A stretch of 64,000 nt of DNA from Acidobacteriota bacterium (GTDB taxonomy: Bacteria > Acidobacteriota > Terriglobia > Terriglobales > Acidobacteriaceae): assembly GCA_013289685.1 (NCBI GenBank), contig JABCZL010000014.1, forward strand, positions 90,080 through 154,079. The letters run 5' to 3'. The notes beneath the pieces are model-generated. The model did not search any database, was not told the DNA's origin, and saw nothing but the letters and a program-made list of their open reading frames with translations. The translations under genes were made by a program, and so were the position numbers. Positions 52,700 to 61,288 of the stretch are shown here, one piece after another (within the stretch, counting starts at the first letter, position 1; each line of letters begins with the position of its first letter).

Positions 52700-53595
52700 G
52701 GGACGAGCGCAATGGGTGTGTCGTAAGCTCTTTGGTTTCGCTCATCTTCGGTAAGCAATTCGCAGGCCCCGAGCTAGGGATCGGTATCCTTGTCATTCCC
52801 ATCAGAAGACGTGTCCGCCCCAACGGAGTCTCTGCCGACATATCGGCAGCAGTGCCGATAGGTCGGCGGTGAGCAAGCTGACTGTGAGATTATGGATTGC
52901 TTTAGTTGATTCCTTCAGATGAGTCCACAGAGGACTTAGGGATTCATTTTGGCGAGTGGTCCAAGGCTTTAGCCCGATGAAAGAAACGGACAGAACGCAG
53001 ACTCCCCGGGGGTCGTTCAACAATGGGTGGGCTTGTTCTCTTCCTATGGCATAGACAATGACTCCATGCTGCGGCGCTGGGATCTCACTCTTGGGCATTA
53101 CTGTTAGTCATCGGGAAGGAACACTCAGATTAACCCTGAGACAGGTCGATATTACTTTCACACATGTACACTCTTGCACAGACAGCCCATAAGTGACGTT
53201 GGTAGGATGGGCGAATCGTCGGAGACGTAGAGGAACCGATGCGACAGTAGTTCATATTTTCCTCCATCGTCCGCATGTTCCTCTTGGTGGCGCAGACTAA
53301 TGGAACGCTGCGCCACGCTCTTGTGGGTCCCATGGTGAACAGAATACACTTTGCCGCTTCATTGCCTGATCCGGAACAAATGGCTGAGGAACCCAATCCA
53401 CCTGAGCCTCCCGTCACAAGACCAAAGGTTGCGTTCCAGTGGCCGCCAGATTGTCTGTGGCCGTTCGTTGATCACAAGAGGGACAACGATTCATGAAGCT
53501 GCTTTACTTTGTGGCCGACCGATCAAGACGACGCACCTGCTGTGGCTTCAGGCTGTTTCGCCCGATACTCCGTGGGACGGGAAGGAGGAACTGAC
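52700..53595. other. 0.9-kb region with a tandem palindrome but no clear gene
   Basis: Short frames on either strand (for example 52802-53098 minus, 53275-53496 plus) have no domain. The tandem palindrome at 52833-52868 is listed separately. The right edge holds the ribosome site of the DHp-like gene. Confidence 0.45.
52833..52868. promoter_or_regulatory. Tandem palindromic operator, locus 1
   Basis: TGCCGACATATCGGCA (52833-52848) and TGCCGATAGGTCGGCG (52853-52868) are separated by four bases, so their centres are 20 bp (two helical turns) apart. The same pair with the same spacing occurs at 63731-63766, and a similar one at 55124-55158. It lies 134 bp before the pilT fragment (minus strand) and about 730 bp before the DHp-like operon (plus strand). 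Confidence 0.6.
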
Positions 53596-53922
53596 TTGCT
53601 GAAGGCCGTGAAGGATTCGATTCACAGAATGACGAGCCATCTGCAGCTGATAAGCAGTTACTTGGAAATGGGGGACTACATTAAGGCACTGGGAAAGACG
53701 AGGGAGACCATAAAGGAATTGCACGCGCTGGCGACGAGTCTAACGGGGCTAGCAAACGTGGGGATGACTGTGCCGGAAGATGGGGCGGTCGTGGTTCCGC
53801 ATGGCTCTACAGTGGTGAGCCACGAAGATGTGAATGTGGACGTCGATAGTCATGAAGTGCGGTCAGTTGGCAAAGACGAAGTACGCACCGGTTGCGGCAG
53901 CGACAATCCGAAGACGAAGTGA
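53596..53922 (+). CDS. DHp-like (histidine-kinase dimerisation) protein without ATPase domain
   Basis: A 108-residue protein from a TTG at 53596; GAAGGAGG lies seven bases upstream and no ATG fits. Residues 3-52 resemble a two-helix dimerisation domain: VKDSIHRMTSHLQLISSYLE, MGDYIKALGKTRETIKELHA. The pattern of His, then HLQLIS-YLEMGD, recalls Spo0B/DctS-type DHp helices (HDxxNxLQxIxGYL). No ATP-binding domain follows; the tail is polar (GMTVPEDGAVVVPHGSTV and beyond). It may be a phosphotransfer or decoy partner for a kinase. The next two genes follow in the same direction. Confidence 0.5.
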   Translation: MLKAVKDSIHRMTSHLQLISSYLEMGDYIKALGKTRETIKELHALATSLTGLANVGMTVPEDGAVVVPHGSTVVSHEDVNVDVDSHEVRSVGKDEVRTGCGSDNPKTK

Positions 53923-54098
53923 GGGCGGAGGCACCGCAGCATGAGGCATTGTCTATGCTATTTAGGAAGGAATAAGGTCAGCGCAGGTGCTCCTCAATGG
54001 CTTGCCCTGAGTCGCATCGCCACTGCCGACTGCTCGCAGCAGATGAACCGCAGATACATTCCTTGAATCATCAGAGGGGAGAAAGTGGTGTTATTGGT

Positions 54099-54305
54099 GT
54101 GGGGAAGGCAAGTGAGGTAGGTCATGAGCATACGCGGTCGTTGGTACGTGATCTGGTTAACAAACTGGCCGTCGTTGTCGGCTACTGCGACCTGCTGAGC
54201 GAACATCTTATGGAAGGCTCCCGGTCCGCCACACATCTGGGCGCGATCCATGAGCTAGCACAAAAGATGGCCAAGGAACTAAAGGAATACCAGTGCCGAT
54301 CATGA
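54099..54305 (+). CDS. Second DHp-like protein, phospho-histidine position replaced
   Basis: About 68 residues from a GTG at 54099 (GGGGAGAAAG upstream); an ATG at 53997 would give 102 residues. The core SLVRDLVNKLAVVVGYCDLL followed by LGAIHELAQKMAKELKEYQ aligns by eye with the HisKA box of the kinase at 50-52 kb (GVAHDFNNVMSIIMGYSDLL). The histidine is arginine here (VRDL), so it cannot be phosphorylated at that site. Its end overlaps the start of the dual-HTH regulator, which indicates one operon. Confidence 0.45.
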   Translation: MGKASEVGHEHTRSLVRDLVNKLAVVVGYCDLLSEHLMEGSRSATHLGAIHELAQKMAKELKEYQCRS

Positions 54306-54841
54306 CCAATCTCGATCAAGTCAAGCCCACGCTCCGCGATCAACAAGTCTTGAACTTGCTGGCGCAGGGATGTAGCAATAAGGAAATTGGATGCGAGCTA
54401 AATATCAGTTTCCGCACTGTAAAACAACACCTTCGCACCCTGTTTTTACGCGCCGGAATTCTCGATGGACGGAAACGTGTGAAGTTGGTTCGCTATGTTC
54501 ACAAGGCCGAGAGTGCAGTCATCACATTTGGTGCCGGCCTCAACCCAAAGGAAAGTCAGATTTCTATTCTGGTCTGGGAGGGCCTGAGCAATCGCGAAAT
54601 CGGAAAGATCGTCGGCACTAGCGAGCAAATGATTAAGAACCATTTGCGCAGTGTATTTGACAAGCTTGGAGTCTGGACTCGCCTGGAACTAGCAATCTAC
54701 GTGGACCGCCGCGGCGGAAGGATCGACTTCCCGAGACCAGTCGCCAAGATTCCTCAGAACACGCTGGATCGATCTTCGCCAGTGCCTGATCTGGCTGGAA
54801 CTCCGGGGAGCCCGAGCTTGACGAAATCGATCTCGCTTTGA
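54293..54841 (+). CDS. Regulator with two tandem LuxR-type HTH domains and no receiver
   Basis: A 182-residue protein. The GTG at 54293 has AAGGAAT upstream; an ATG at 54302 is an alternative that overlaps the preceding stop. The first HTH (residues 10-65) has LRDQQVLNLLAQGCSNKEIG, ELNISFRTVKQHLRTLFLRA. The second (about 80-140) has LNPKESQISILVWEGLSNRE, IGKIVGTSEQMIKNHLRSVF. Each half has the usual E-x-x-V/I-L...G-x-S/x-N-[KR]-E-I pattern. Regulators of this class usually have one HTH and a sensory domain; here the two HTH domains make up most of the chain, followed by a Pro-rich tail. It lies just upstream of the SulP gene with its palindromic site. Confidence 0.75.
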   Translation: MPIMTNLDQVKPTLRDQQVLNLLAQGCSNKEIGCELNISFRTVKQHLRTLFLRAGILDGRKRVKLVRYVHKAESAVITFGAGLNPKESQISILVWEGLSNREIGKIVGTSEQMIKNHLRSVFDKLGVWTRLELAIYVDRRGGRIDFPRPVAKIPQNTLDRSSPVPDLAGTPGSPSLTKSISL

Positions 54842-55279
54842 GTCTCTGGGGATACCTAATACGTTCATTTTTCTGCTTCTTGCGGTCGGAAGGGGTGTTT
54901 TGTTAATTGGCTTTGGATGCGATCAAAGAATGCGTGATTGCATGCCCTGACAGCATGACGCAGATCAATAAATGCGCAAGCAGGGGAGAAAGAACGTCAA
55001 GGATTGCGAGAAAGACTGCGATGGCCCGATGGAAGAGAGATGGTTACACACGCGATACTGACAGTCGACCTATGCCGCCTTGCTTACTTTGATACCGACC
55101 GGGACTGCTCAATTGAAGCCATGTGCCGACATATCGGCACTCAGCCAAAATCCTGGCGCTGGTGCGCCCTCAATTTGTTTTCCAGTCTCGGCACGCTGCG
55201 ATAGTGACCGAAGTTCGCTCGTGACGACCCTGTGTCTGGTGTAATTGAGGGGAGTCAGGTCCCAGACGGGAGAAGCAAG
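54842..55279. other. Intergenic region upstream of the SulP gene
   Basis: About 440 bp with no supported gene. It contains the palindromic site at 55124-55158 and, near its end, the ribosome site GGGAGAAG of the transporter. Confidence 0.5.
55124..55158 (+). promoter_or_regulatory. Palindromic operator, locus 2 (upstream of SulP)
   Basis: A perfect copy TGCCGACATATCGGCA at 55124-55139 is identical to the first palindrome of locus 1. A weaker second copy (AGCCAAAATCCTGGCG, 55143-55158) follows at nearly the same spacing. The site is about 120 bp before the transporter ATG and about 280 bp after the dual-HTH regulator. Confidence 0.6.
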
Positions 55280-56977
55280 ATGGCGTGGTTACCGAAATCG
55301 GTGCTTTGTCTCAAGGAATACACGCCACGTCTATTCATGGCTGACCTCCTTGCAGGTATTACCGTTGGGCTCGTCGCACTTCCGTTAGCGATGGCCTTTG
55401 CCATCGCTTCAGGCATGCCGCCACAGGCGGGTCTGTACTGCGCTATCGTCGCAGGCTTTGTGATTTCTGCTTTGGGAGGGGCTTCAACACAGATCGGCGG
55501 CCCAACTGGTGCGTTCGTGGTGGTGGTATTTGGAATTGTCTCAAGATTCGGCATCAACGGGTTGTTCATGTGCACCTTGTTAGCTGGAATCATCCTGCTA
55601 GTCTTGGGCGCGACAGGTTTGGGCACGGCCGTCAAGTTCATACCCCGTCCCGTGGTGGTAGGCTTCACGAATGGCATAGCCGTCATCATTGCCAGCACTC
55701 AAGTCAAGGATTTCTTTGGCCTCAAGATAGACAAGGTACCAGGTGAATTTGCATCTCGCATTCTCGCTCTTGCACACAATTCTTCATCGTTTTCTTCGGC
55801 AGAGACAACTCTAGCAGCCAGTGCGCTCATTGTGATTATTTTCTTTATGGTCTTTGTGAAGAGAGTCCCCGGTTACATCGTCGCGCTATTCACTGGGACG
55901 GCGGCAGTTGTTGTTTTCAAACTACCTGTGGCAACAATTGGCACTCGGTTTGGTGGTATTCCGTCAGGGTTCCCAACCCTGACAATTCCACACTTTCACT
56001 TAGACCTCCTTCGTCCGCTAATCTCCCCAGCCATCACCATTGCGATGTTAGGAGCAATTGAATCCTTGATGTCTGCCGTGGTTTCGGATCGTATGAGCGG
56101 AGATAAGCACAATTCGAACGTCGAACTCATAGGCCAAGGGATTGCTAACATTCTGTCTCCTTTGTTCGGCGGACTTCCGGCCACGGGAGCCATCGCTCGA
56201 ACGGCGACCAACATTCGCTCCGGTGGTAGGACTCCAGTCGCCGGGATTATCCACTCGCTGACCCTTCTGGCGATTGTCCTTTTTGCCGCACCCGTTGCCC
56301 GGTTTATTCCGCTGTCGGTTCTGGCGGCCATCCTCTTGGTTGTCTCATACAACATGGGCGAATGGCACGAGATTCCGGAACTCTTGAAACTGTCCCGGTT
56401 CGAGATTGGCACTTGGCTTGTGACCTTCCTGCTCACTGTTTTTGCCGATCTGACCGTCGCAGTTGAAGCGGGGATGATTCTTGCTGCGCTTGTGTTCATA
56501 CGAAAAGTTACACAAAGCACAACCGTGTCAGAAGTGACAGCGGCCTACATTCGGGAAGGTCATGTTCATATCTTGCAGCACAAAGAAATCCCGAGCTACG
56601 TGAGCATTTTTAGAATCCACGGACCATTTCTTTTCGGCGCAACGGATAAGCTCGATGCAGTTGTTTCCCGCCTGCCCGATTTGCCCCCCATCATCATTCT
56701 CAGGCTCCGAAACATGACCGCAATTGATTCCACTGGACTTCAGGCCTTGGAGAAGCTTGCTGACGATGTCCGTGCGTCCGGCAGGAGACTTATTCTTTGC
56801 GGAGCACGAGAACAGCCCGCCAAGAGACTGCAAGAGGCCGAAGTCCACAACTATCTCGGATCGGAGAATATTTGTAGCAGTGTCGCCGACGCTCTGGATA
56901 GGGCCAAATTCATGTGCTTGGAGGTTTCGGACGAGGTTAAGCCTTGGTTCTTGCGGAACTCGGACGGTTTCATCTGA
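55280..56977 (+). CDS. SulP-family anion transporter with C-terminal STAS domain
   Basis: A 565-residue inner-membrane protein. The ATG at 55280 is supported by GGGAGAAG; a GTG at 55232 would add 16 residues. The transmembrane core has the family start ADLLAGITVGLVALPLAMAF and later FVISALGGASTQIGGPTGAF, GFTNGIAVIIASTQVKDFFG and GIANILSPLFGGLPATGAIA, with about 12-14 helices. The C-terminal STAS domain (about residues 430-550) has FLFGATDKLDAVV and IILRLRNMTAIDSTGLQALE. SulP proteins move sulfate, bicarbonate or other anions; the substrate is not evident. No sulfur-assimilation or carbonic anhydrase gene is adjacent. Confidence 0.93.
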   Translation: MAWLPKSVLCLKEYTPRLFMADLLAGITVGLVALPLAMAFAIASGMPPQAGLYCAIVAGFVISALGGASTQIGGPTGAFVVVVFGIVSRFGINGLFMCTLLAGIILLVLGATGLGTAVKFIPRPVVVGFTNGIAVIIASTQVKDFFGLKIDKVPGEFASRILALAHNSSSFSSAETTLAASALIVIIFFMVFVKRVPGYIVALFTGTAAVVVFKLPVATIGTRFGGIPSGFPTLTIPHFHLDLLRPLISPAITIAMLGAIESLMSAVVSDRMSGDKHNSNVELIGQGIANILSPLFGGLPATGAIARTATNIRSGGRTPVAGIIHSLTLLAIVLFAAPVARFIPLSVLAAILLVVSYNMGEWHEIPELLKLSRFEIGTWLVTFLLTVFADLTVAVEAGMILAALVFIRKVTQSTTVSEVTAAYIREGHVHILQHKEIPSYVSIFRIHGPFLFGATDKLDAVVSRLPDLPPIIILRLRNMTAIDSTGLQALEKLADDVRASGRRLILCGAREQPAKRLQEAEVHNYLGSENICSSVADALDRAKFMCLEVSDEVKPWFLRNSDGFI

Positions 56978-57214
56978 TTCCCGAGATGAATCCACTGCCG
57001 AGCGAGCAATCTTCGACAAGATCAGCTTGTAGGCATTTGAAGGTACGCCGCGGCGTTTCAGATTGTCGCGGAGCCCGCGAGTTTCTTCGGCAATCCGCCC
57101 CCTAGAGTGATAGTTTCAATGCTTCGTGAGTGTTGAGGAATTTCTTTATAGTGCTTGTTTCTTACATCTTTTTCGTTCCCGTTTGGCTTGTGCCTTGCCG
57201 CCTGCAATCGTTTG

Positions 57215-57394
57215 CTATTGCATGTTGTATAGGGCATCCGCGCCGCCACAAGCCAGGGGGACTCTGTATTCAACCACGTACCTTGATCGGCCACTCGTAT
57301 ACCCAGTCTCAACCTCGAACGTGTGCTTGGCTGCTCGGCTACGAGCGAAGCAAAGCGTGCAGCACAAGAGCAACACGATTAGGACTTTCCTCAT
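57215..57394 (-). CDS. Possible small secreted protein
   Basis: A 59-residue frame from an ATG at 57394 (GGAAGA upstream) with a clear export signal (MRKVLIVLLLCCTLCFARSR) and a short mature part (HTFEVETGYTSGRSRYVVEY). A lipobox-like Cys lies in the hydrophobic part. Overlapping plus-strand frames have no domain. Function unknown. Confidence 0.4.
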   Translation of the reverse strand: MRKVLIVLLLCCTLCFARSRAAKHTFEVETGYTSGRSRYVVEYRVPLACGGADALYNMQ

Positions 57395-57678
57395 GTTCTT
57401 CCGTTCTTGCCAAGCAAACTGGCGTAACAGTTCGGACAACCGTCAGCCATACGGCAGTTGCCGCGTGGTCGCCTGGGAACGCTTCTCGTTTCAATCAGTG
57501 GGGCAACTGGTGGGTCGGGGGACTCGGAGGGGTAAAGGGCATGTCTATCGTCATCCCTGAATTACACCAGACATAAGGGTCGTCACGTGCGGACTTCGGT
57601 CACCATCGCAACGTCGGTAGAGGGGAGATGATAGGTAGTTGCAAGTGGGCTGCGCGGCGGTCAACAGAAAAGAGCACA

Positions 57679-57858
57679 ATGAAGACCAGGACATGGACAG
57701 TGATCACCAACACGGGCAAACAAGCAGACCTTGAGTCTGGCCTTGAGAAAAAAGAGGTTCAAAGGCCCATGCACATCAGTGCCGGAGAGTTTATTCACTG
57801 GCTCGCGCCTGACAGCCAGATTGATGAGAATTCCTTGCGATCACTATTTGAGCTCTAA
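57679..57858 (+). CDS. Possible small cytoplasmic protein
   Basis: A 59-residue frame from the ATG at 57679. It has a plausible composition (TRTWTVITNTGKQADLESGL, HISAGEFIHWLAPDSQIDEN) and ends in LRSLFEL. The ribosome site is weak. No family recognised. Confidence 0.35.
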   Translation: MKTRTWTVITNTGKQADLESGLEKKEVQRPMHISAGEFIHWLAPDSQIDENSLRSLFEL

Positions 57859-57912
57859 AGGCGCCTCCTCCTGCTGGAGCGCGAACTCCACCTTCTAAAC
57901 GAGTAACGAATC

Positions 57913-58161
57913 TCAATCGTTCTCTTCTTTTGATGGCTCGAAATGCGGTTGGGCAACCTCATTGACGCTAATCGTCTCGGCACATTCAGCTTTTTCGTCG
58001 TAATCGCAAGCGCGACCGGGATGCGTCGGCTGGCAATTTCTGGCATAGTTGAGTAGCCATTTTTCCAACTTCCTCTCATCGAAGGTGCGAATGGCGATTA
58101 CGACCTTCACCGGGACGCGCGTGCTTCGTCGATACGCAGAAAACGTCCCTAGGGAGGGCAT
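57913..58161 (-). pseudogene. Degenerate PilZ-domain gene
   Basis: The 82-residue frame starts with FSAYRRSTRVPVKVVIAI, which is the RxxxR opening and first strand of many acidobacterial PilZ domains. A later part (EKAECAETISVNEVAQP) recalls the D/NxSxxG region but lacks the final glycine. The intervening and following sequence does not fit the barrel. It is probably a truncated or shifted copy. Confidence 0.4.
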
Positions 58162-58815
58162 GAGTGGTCGTTGCGCGACAGGTTTTCACCACAATAAGGT
58201 GGTTGCGTAGTGGATGTCAGTCGAGGCGAAGCACCACTACGCCACCAATGGAGACGAACTTCAGATGGGTTGTGTGAACCCATCGCATCAGGTGACCGAA
58301 ACGGAGCCGCGTTCCCATCACGGACATTCCGCTCGGTAAATATAGAAGATAACCTTACAACTGCGTAGTGTTTGGTTGTCCGGTCAATTTTGAACAGGTG
58401 TTGAAATGCCGAGCTATGTAAATCGTCGTCAAGACAGGTGTCAGCCGATGGGGAAGCCAATCCTACTTCGCGAAGACTTATCACTTCCGAAGGCGCCGTT
58501 CAATGGAATTTTGGAACGACCGCTGAGGTTGCAGTGGCAGAAAGCGGGCGAGCAATGCTGCAATGCAACGGTGATCGTGATCAACGTTGGTCCGTTACAA
58601 AGCCAAGTAGCGGGGCAGCGTCTCGAACGGTTTTGTTCAAGCCCAGCGAATCATGACGAACAGCACCGCACCGACTACCAGCACGACCTTTACCAGCGTA
58701 GTCCACTTCTCTAAAAACACATTTCGCATTATGAGCTATCCTTGCCGAACAATGGCCCAAAGGCAGGTTCTCCTCTGGGCCGTTCTTCGGTTCTTCTTTC
58801 ACTAAGTGCGGAGGG
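58162..58815. other. 0.65-kb region without supported gene
   Basis: No coding frame with a domain. It contains the 16-bp repeat GGTCAATTTTGAACAG at 58382-58397, also present at 60386-60401. Confidence 0.45.
58382..58397 (+). repeat. 16-bp direct repeat, copy 1
   Basis: GGTCAATTTTGAACAG recurs at 60386-60401 in the same orientation, 2.0 kb away. Sequences of this kind occur at the ends of some IS21-like elements, so it may be a solo transposon end; that is from memory of the family and uncertain. Confidence 0.4.
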
Positions 58816-59028
58816 CTATCGGGGCGCATGGTGTCGTTCCATTACCATCGCCATTGCACGCAGGTGAGTTTCGCGGCTATGTTCGGCATGAGCGTGTTTC
58901 AGCATTGCATGGGCGGCCAGCGTTCGCGGATTTCCGAAGCTTCCATTAAAGTCTTGGACTCGCTCTGAGTGTGTGCAGGCTCTACAGACGAGAGTCGGGC
59001 CTGTGTGATCTCTGCCGATGCGGTACAT
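58816..59028 (-). CDS. Small zinc-ribbon-like protein
   Basis: A 70-residue frame from the ATG at 59028. It begins MYRIGRDHTGPTLVCRACTH with a CxxC pair and has a second part rich in His (LAAHAMLKHAHAEHSRETHL). The start resembles the protein at 63867-64000 (YKDGRFVCRDCAH), so the two belong to one family of small, probably zinc-binding proteins. Ribosome site weak. Function unknown. Confidence 0.5.
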   Translation of the reverse strand: MYRIGRDHTGPTLVCRACTHSERVQDFNGSFGNPRTLAAHAMLKHAHAEHSRETHLRAMAMVMERHHAPR

Positions 59029-59232
59029 AATAGAAGAGTAGAGAATCTCTACCGGTGCCCAATGTGATCAGGATCACTTTATGGTTAATGGTGCGCAGTC
59101 GTTAGGCAGTGTACCAATGCCCTCGGCACCGGCCATCGACGGAGCGTAGCCTTAAGGCATGTATGCAACGACCAGAAGTATTGCAAGCGGCACTTTTGCG
59201 AAAAGAGAAAAGCCTTGAATAGCAATGCAACC

Positions 59233-59442
59233 ATGACGCCGGAAAAACGAGAACGATATGCCCAGTGGCTACGCGATACGGGCGTGGAACATCCTTCCGA
59301 CGAACTCATCGACAGAACCCGAGAGCGAGCCCTGTTGCAGATTGATGATGCGAAGGGAAAGGCGCACCGTTATAAGATGAAAGTGGGCGCGCTCATCTCC
59401 GGTTGCCTGTTGATCGTTGGATATCTGTGGCTCAAACTGTAG
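59233..59442 (+). CDS. Small protein with C-terminal membrane helix
   Basis: A 69-residue frame from the ATG at 59233 (a TTG at 59215 would add six residues). A charged helical N-terminal part (EKRERYAQWLRDTGVEHPSD, LIDRTRERALLQIDDAKG) precedes one membrane helix at the end (VGALISGCLLIVGYLWLKL). It is a plausible tail-anchored small protein. Function unknown. Confidence 0.45.
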   Translation: MTPEKRERYAQWLRDTGVEHPSDELIDRTRERALLQIDDAKGKAHRYKMKVGALISGCLLIVGYLWLKL

Positions 59443-59501
59443 TTAGTGTTGTCATCCCGTTAACCATCCCGCATTTCTGTGATCTGGAAGGAGCAACACT
59501 C

Positions 59502-59705
59502 TTGGAGCGCGAAAAGGCGGCATCATCTCATGCCTCTGTGTATGAGCCGGACAAGAGCATCGAATGGGGAGTTTTTGCTCACGTAGCGCCCTGCTCGCCA
59601 AAGGGAGAACTTCTTCCCAATCACTGCCTCAGTATCGATTGCACGTGCCATCCGGTCCGGGACGCAAAGGGGACCGTAATACACAATCAATCACTTAAAC
59701 GGTAA
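59502..59705 (+). CDS. Small Cys/His-rich protein
   Basis: A 67-residue frame from a TTG at 59502; GGAAGGAGC lies about eight bases upstream. The C-terminal half has a regular pattern of Cys and His: VFAHVAPCSPKGELLPNHCL, SIDCTCHPVRDAKG. This looks like a metal-binding or structural motif and is unlike random sequence. Function unknown. Confidence 0.45.
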   Translation: MEREKAASSHASVYEPDKSIEWGVFAHVAPCSPKGELLPNHCLSIDCTCHPVRDAKGTVIHNQSLKR

Positions 59706-59965
59706 TTAGAAGCAATGAGGCACATCCGAGCTAGAACAAGGGGCGATGGCCGCGCAGCAGTCCCACTGGTCCGGGAGATTTTTACTAGAAATTGCAAGCC
59801 GAACTGAGCTCGTACACTCGCGAAAAACCGTGCGGAACAATTTAAGACGCCTGCCTGCTTCGGTTTGCGTTGGCGTGTGCACTGTCATGCGGAAGATGGC
59901 GGTCTGCCGCACGAAAAAAGAGGCCAGCACGTAAGGGCCGACCTATGAACGGTCTTACGCAATCA

Positions 59966-60290
59966 CTACTTCGTGCAAGTCTCGCTGACCATTTCACCTC
60001 GGTGACGTTCAAATCGCCGTAGGCCTCCTTGCTGGCCGCTTTCTCGATCTGGCCTTCTTTCATTTCTTCAGCCTTCGCTTTCACGCGTGACTGTGCCGGT
60101 CGCTGTTACCTGATGGCCAATGTGCTTCTCGGGTTTGACGCTGTCGCTTCGCAGGTCCCGGGTCTTGCCGTCTGCTGCCGGTGAAAGTAACTCCTCCCGG
60201 CTGATCACCTCTTGTCAGACAGCCGGTCAGCGTGTTTGCGGGTTTCACTGCTATCGTGGACTCCACGGGTTCCGCTTTTGTTGGCCTTCA
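59966..60290 (-). pseudogene. Multiply frameshifted DUF5818-type gene
   Basis: On the minus strand the pieces of a DUF5818-like protein are readable in order but in changing frames: NTLTGCLTRGDQPGGVTFT; then DGKTRDLRSDSVKPEKHIGH and QVTATGTV; then EMKEGQIEKAASKEAYGDLN; and the end MVSETCTK with a stop at 59966-59968. At least three shifts are needed, so the gene is dead unless there are sequencing errors. Intact members are small exported proteins common in Acidobacteria. The 5' end is uncertain. Confidence 0.65.
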
Positions 60291-60567
60291 ACAGATGTTG
60301 GATTCATCCCCGGCAGCCCGATGGTCACCCAGTCCGAGTCCGGCTCGATTAGGTGAACACGGTCCCGCACCAGCCTAACGAGAGTGGTCAATTTTGAACA
60401 GACACGCGTTCTTCTGCTGAGTAGATTCTGTGATCATGGGCCGGACGGTTTCGCTGTACATGGGTCATCTGGTCGTGATGGGTTGTGGTTCCTTGCAGGT
60501 CACTGACATCGCTCGCTCCACATCGAGCACAAGCTAGTCTGCAACTGTCCAGTGGAGATGATGGGCC
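60291..60567. other. Intergenic region with IS-end-like repeat
   Basis: It contains the second copy of GGTCAATTTTGAACAG (60386-60401) and the upstream region of the receiver gene, with GGAGATG as its ribosome site. No gene supported. Confidence 0.4.
60386..60401 (+). repeat. 16-bp direct repeat, copy 2
   Basis: Identical to 58382-58397 and in the same orientation. The flanking bases differ beyond the 16-mer. Confidence 0.4.
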
Positions 60568-60948
60568 ATGGATTCCCCCGTTGTGTTGTGCATCGACGAC
60601 CTTCCCCAAGCCCTGGAGCTTCGCAAAAGCGCTCTGGAATCTCACGGTTATTGCGTCAAAATCGCATCGAGTGGCCACACCGCCATGAAGTTGTTGGAGG
60701 ACGCACCAGTGGCTGCTGTTCTACTGGAATACAAACAGGAAGGCATGGACGCGGAAGCCGTTGCCTGGCATATCAAGCAACGGTTTCCCAACCTGCCCAT
60801 CATTCTGCTGTCAGCGTATTCCGAGATGCCCGAGCGCATCCTGTGGCTGGTGGATGAATACGTGATGAGGAGCGAACTGTCGGAAAGGCTGGTACCGATC
60901 ATCGAACGAGCGCACAGCTGCGCATCACGTGACAGGGCGGCAGCGTAA
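60568..60948 (+). CDS. Single-domain pseudo-receiver with Glu at the phospho-acceptor site
   Basis: A 126-residue protein; GGAGATG precedes the ATG. It has a receiver fold (VVLCIDDLPQALELRKSALE, LPIILLSAYSEMPERILW). The acceptor segment reads VAAVLLEYKQEGMDAEAVA, so aspartate is replaced by glutamate, which could mimic the phosphorylated state. The conserved lysine position also differs (EYVMRSELS). It therefore probably works independently of a kinase, through protein contact. A decayed copy of its start lies at 48646. Confidence 0.8.
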   Translation: MDSPVVLCIDDLPQALELRKSALESHGYCVKIASSGHTAMKLLEDAPVAAVLLEYKQEGMDAEAVAWHIKQRFPNLPIILLSAYSEMPERILWLVDEYVMRSELSERLVPIIERAHSCASRDRAAA

Positions 60949-61288
60949 AGCTCTGTGCACAGGTTACCTCGGCTTCGAGTTGTTTGCTAACCAGACCTTG
61001 TGCGCCAAGCATCGCGGCCTCGTCTTGCAGTAAATTGGCGTGCGGTTGAGTTTGTTGTGTCGCAAAAGCGTTCAGCGATTGTCTGTTCGCTCATAAGTGA
61101 CCTCCACTTCGGTGAAACTCGACGACAACAGCGCCAGTACGCATACCTCAAGGGTGTAGCGGTTAGGACTGGCCCTTTCGGTTATGGTGAAATATCCCAT
61201 ATCCGGAACCCCATAACCAAAACCAAGGATCAAGAGCATTTCATTCGCACGAACGGTAGCCCTGCTGTCATTCCGCTGGGGGTTCCCA
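60949..61288. other. Intergenic region with an inverted repeat
   Basis: About 340 bp without a gene. GGTTATGG (61180-61187) and CCATAACC (61211-61218) form an 8-bp inverted repeat with a 23-bp spacer about 70 bp upstream of the small repeat protein gene. Confidence 0.4.

Noticed and set aside
57126..57576. Two overlapping plus-strand frames of about 145 codons
   Set aside because: They overlap each other and a minus-strand frame with a better signal peptide; no domain or ribosome site.
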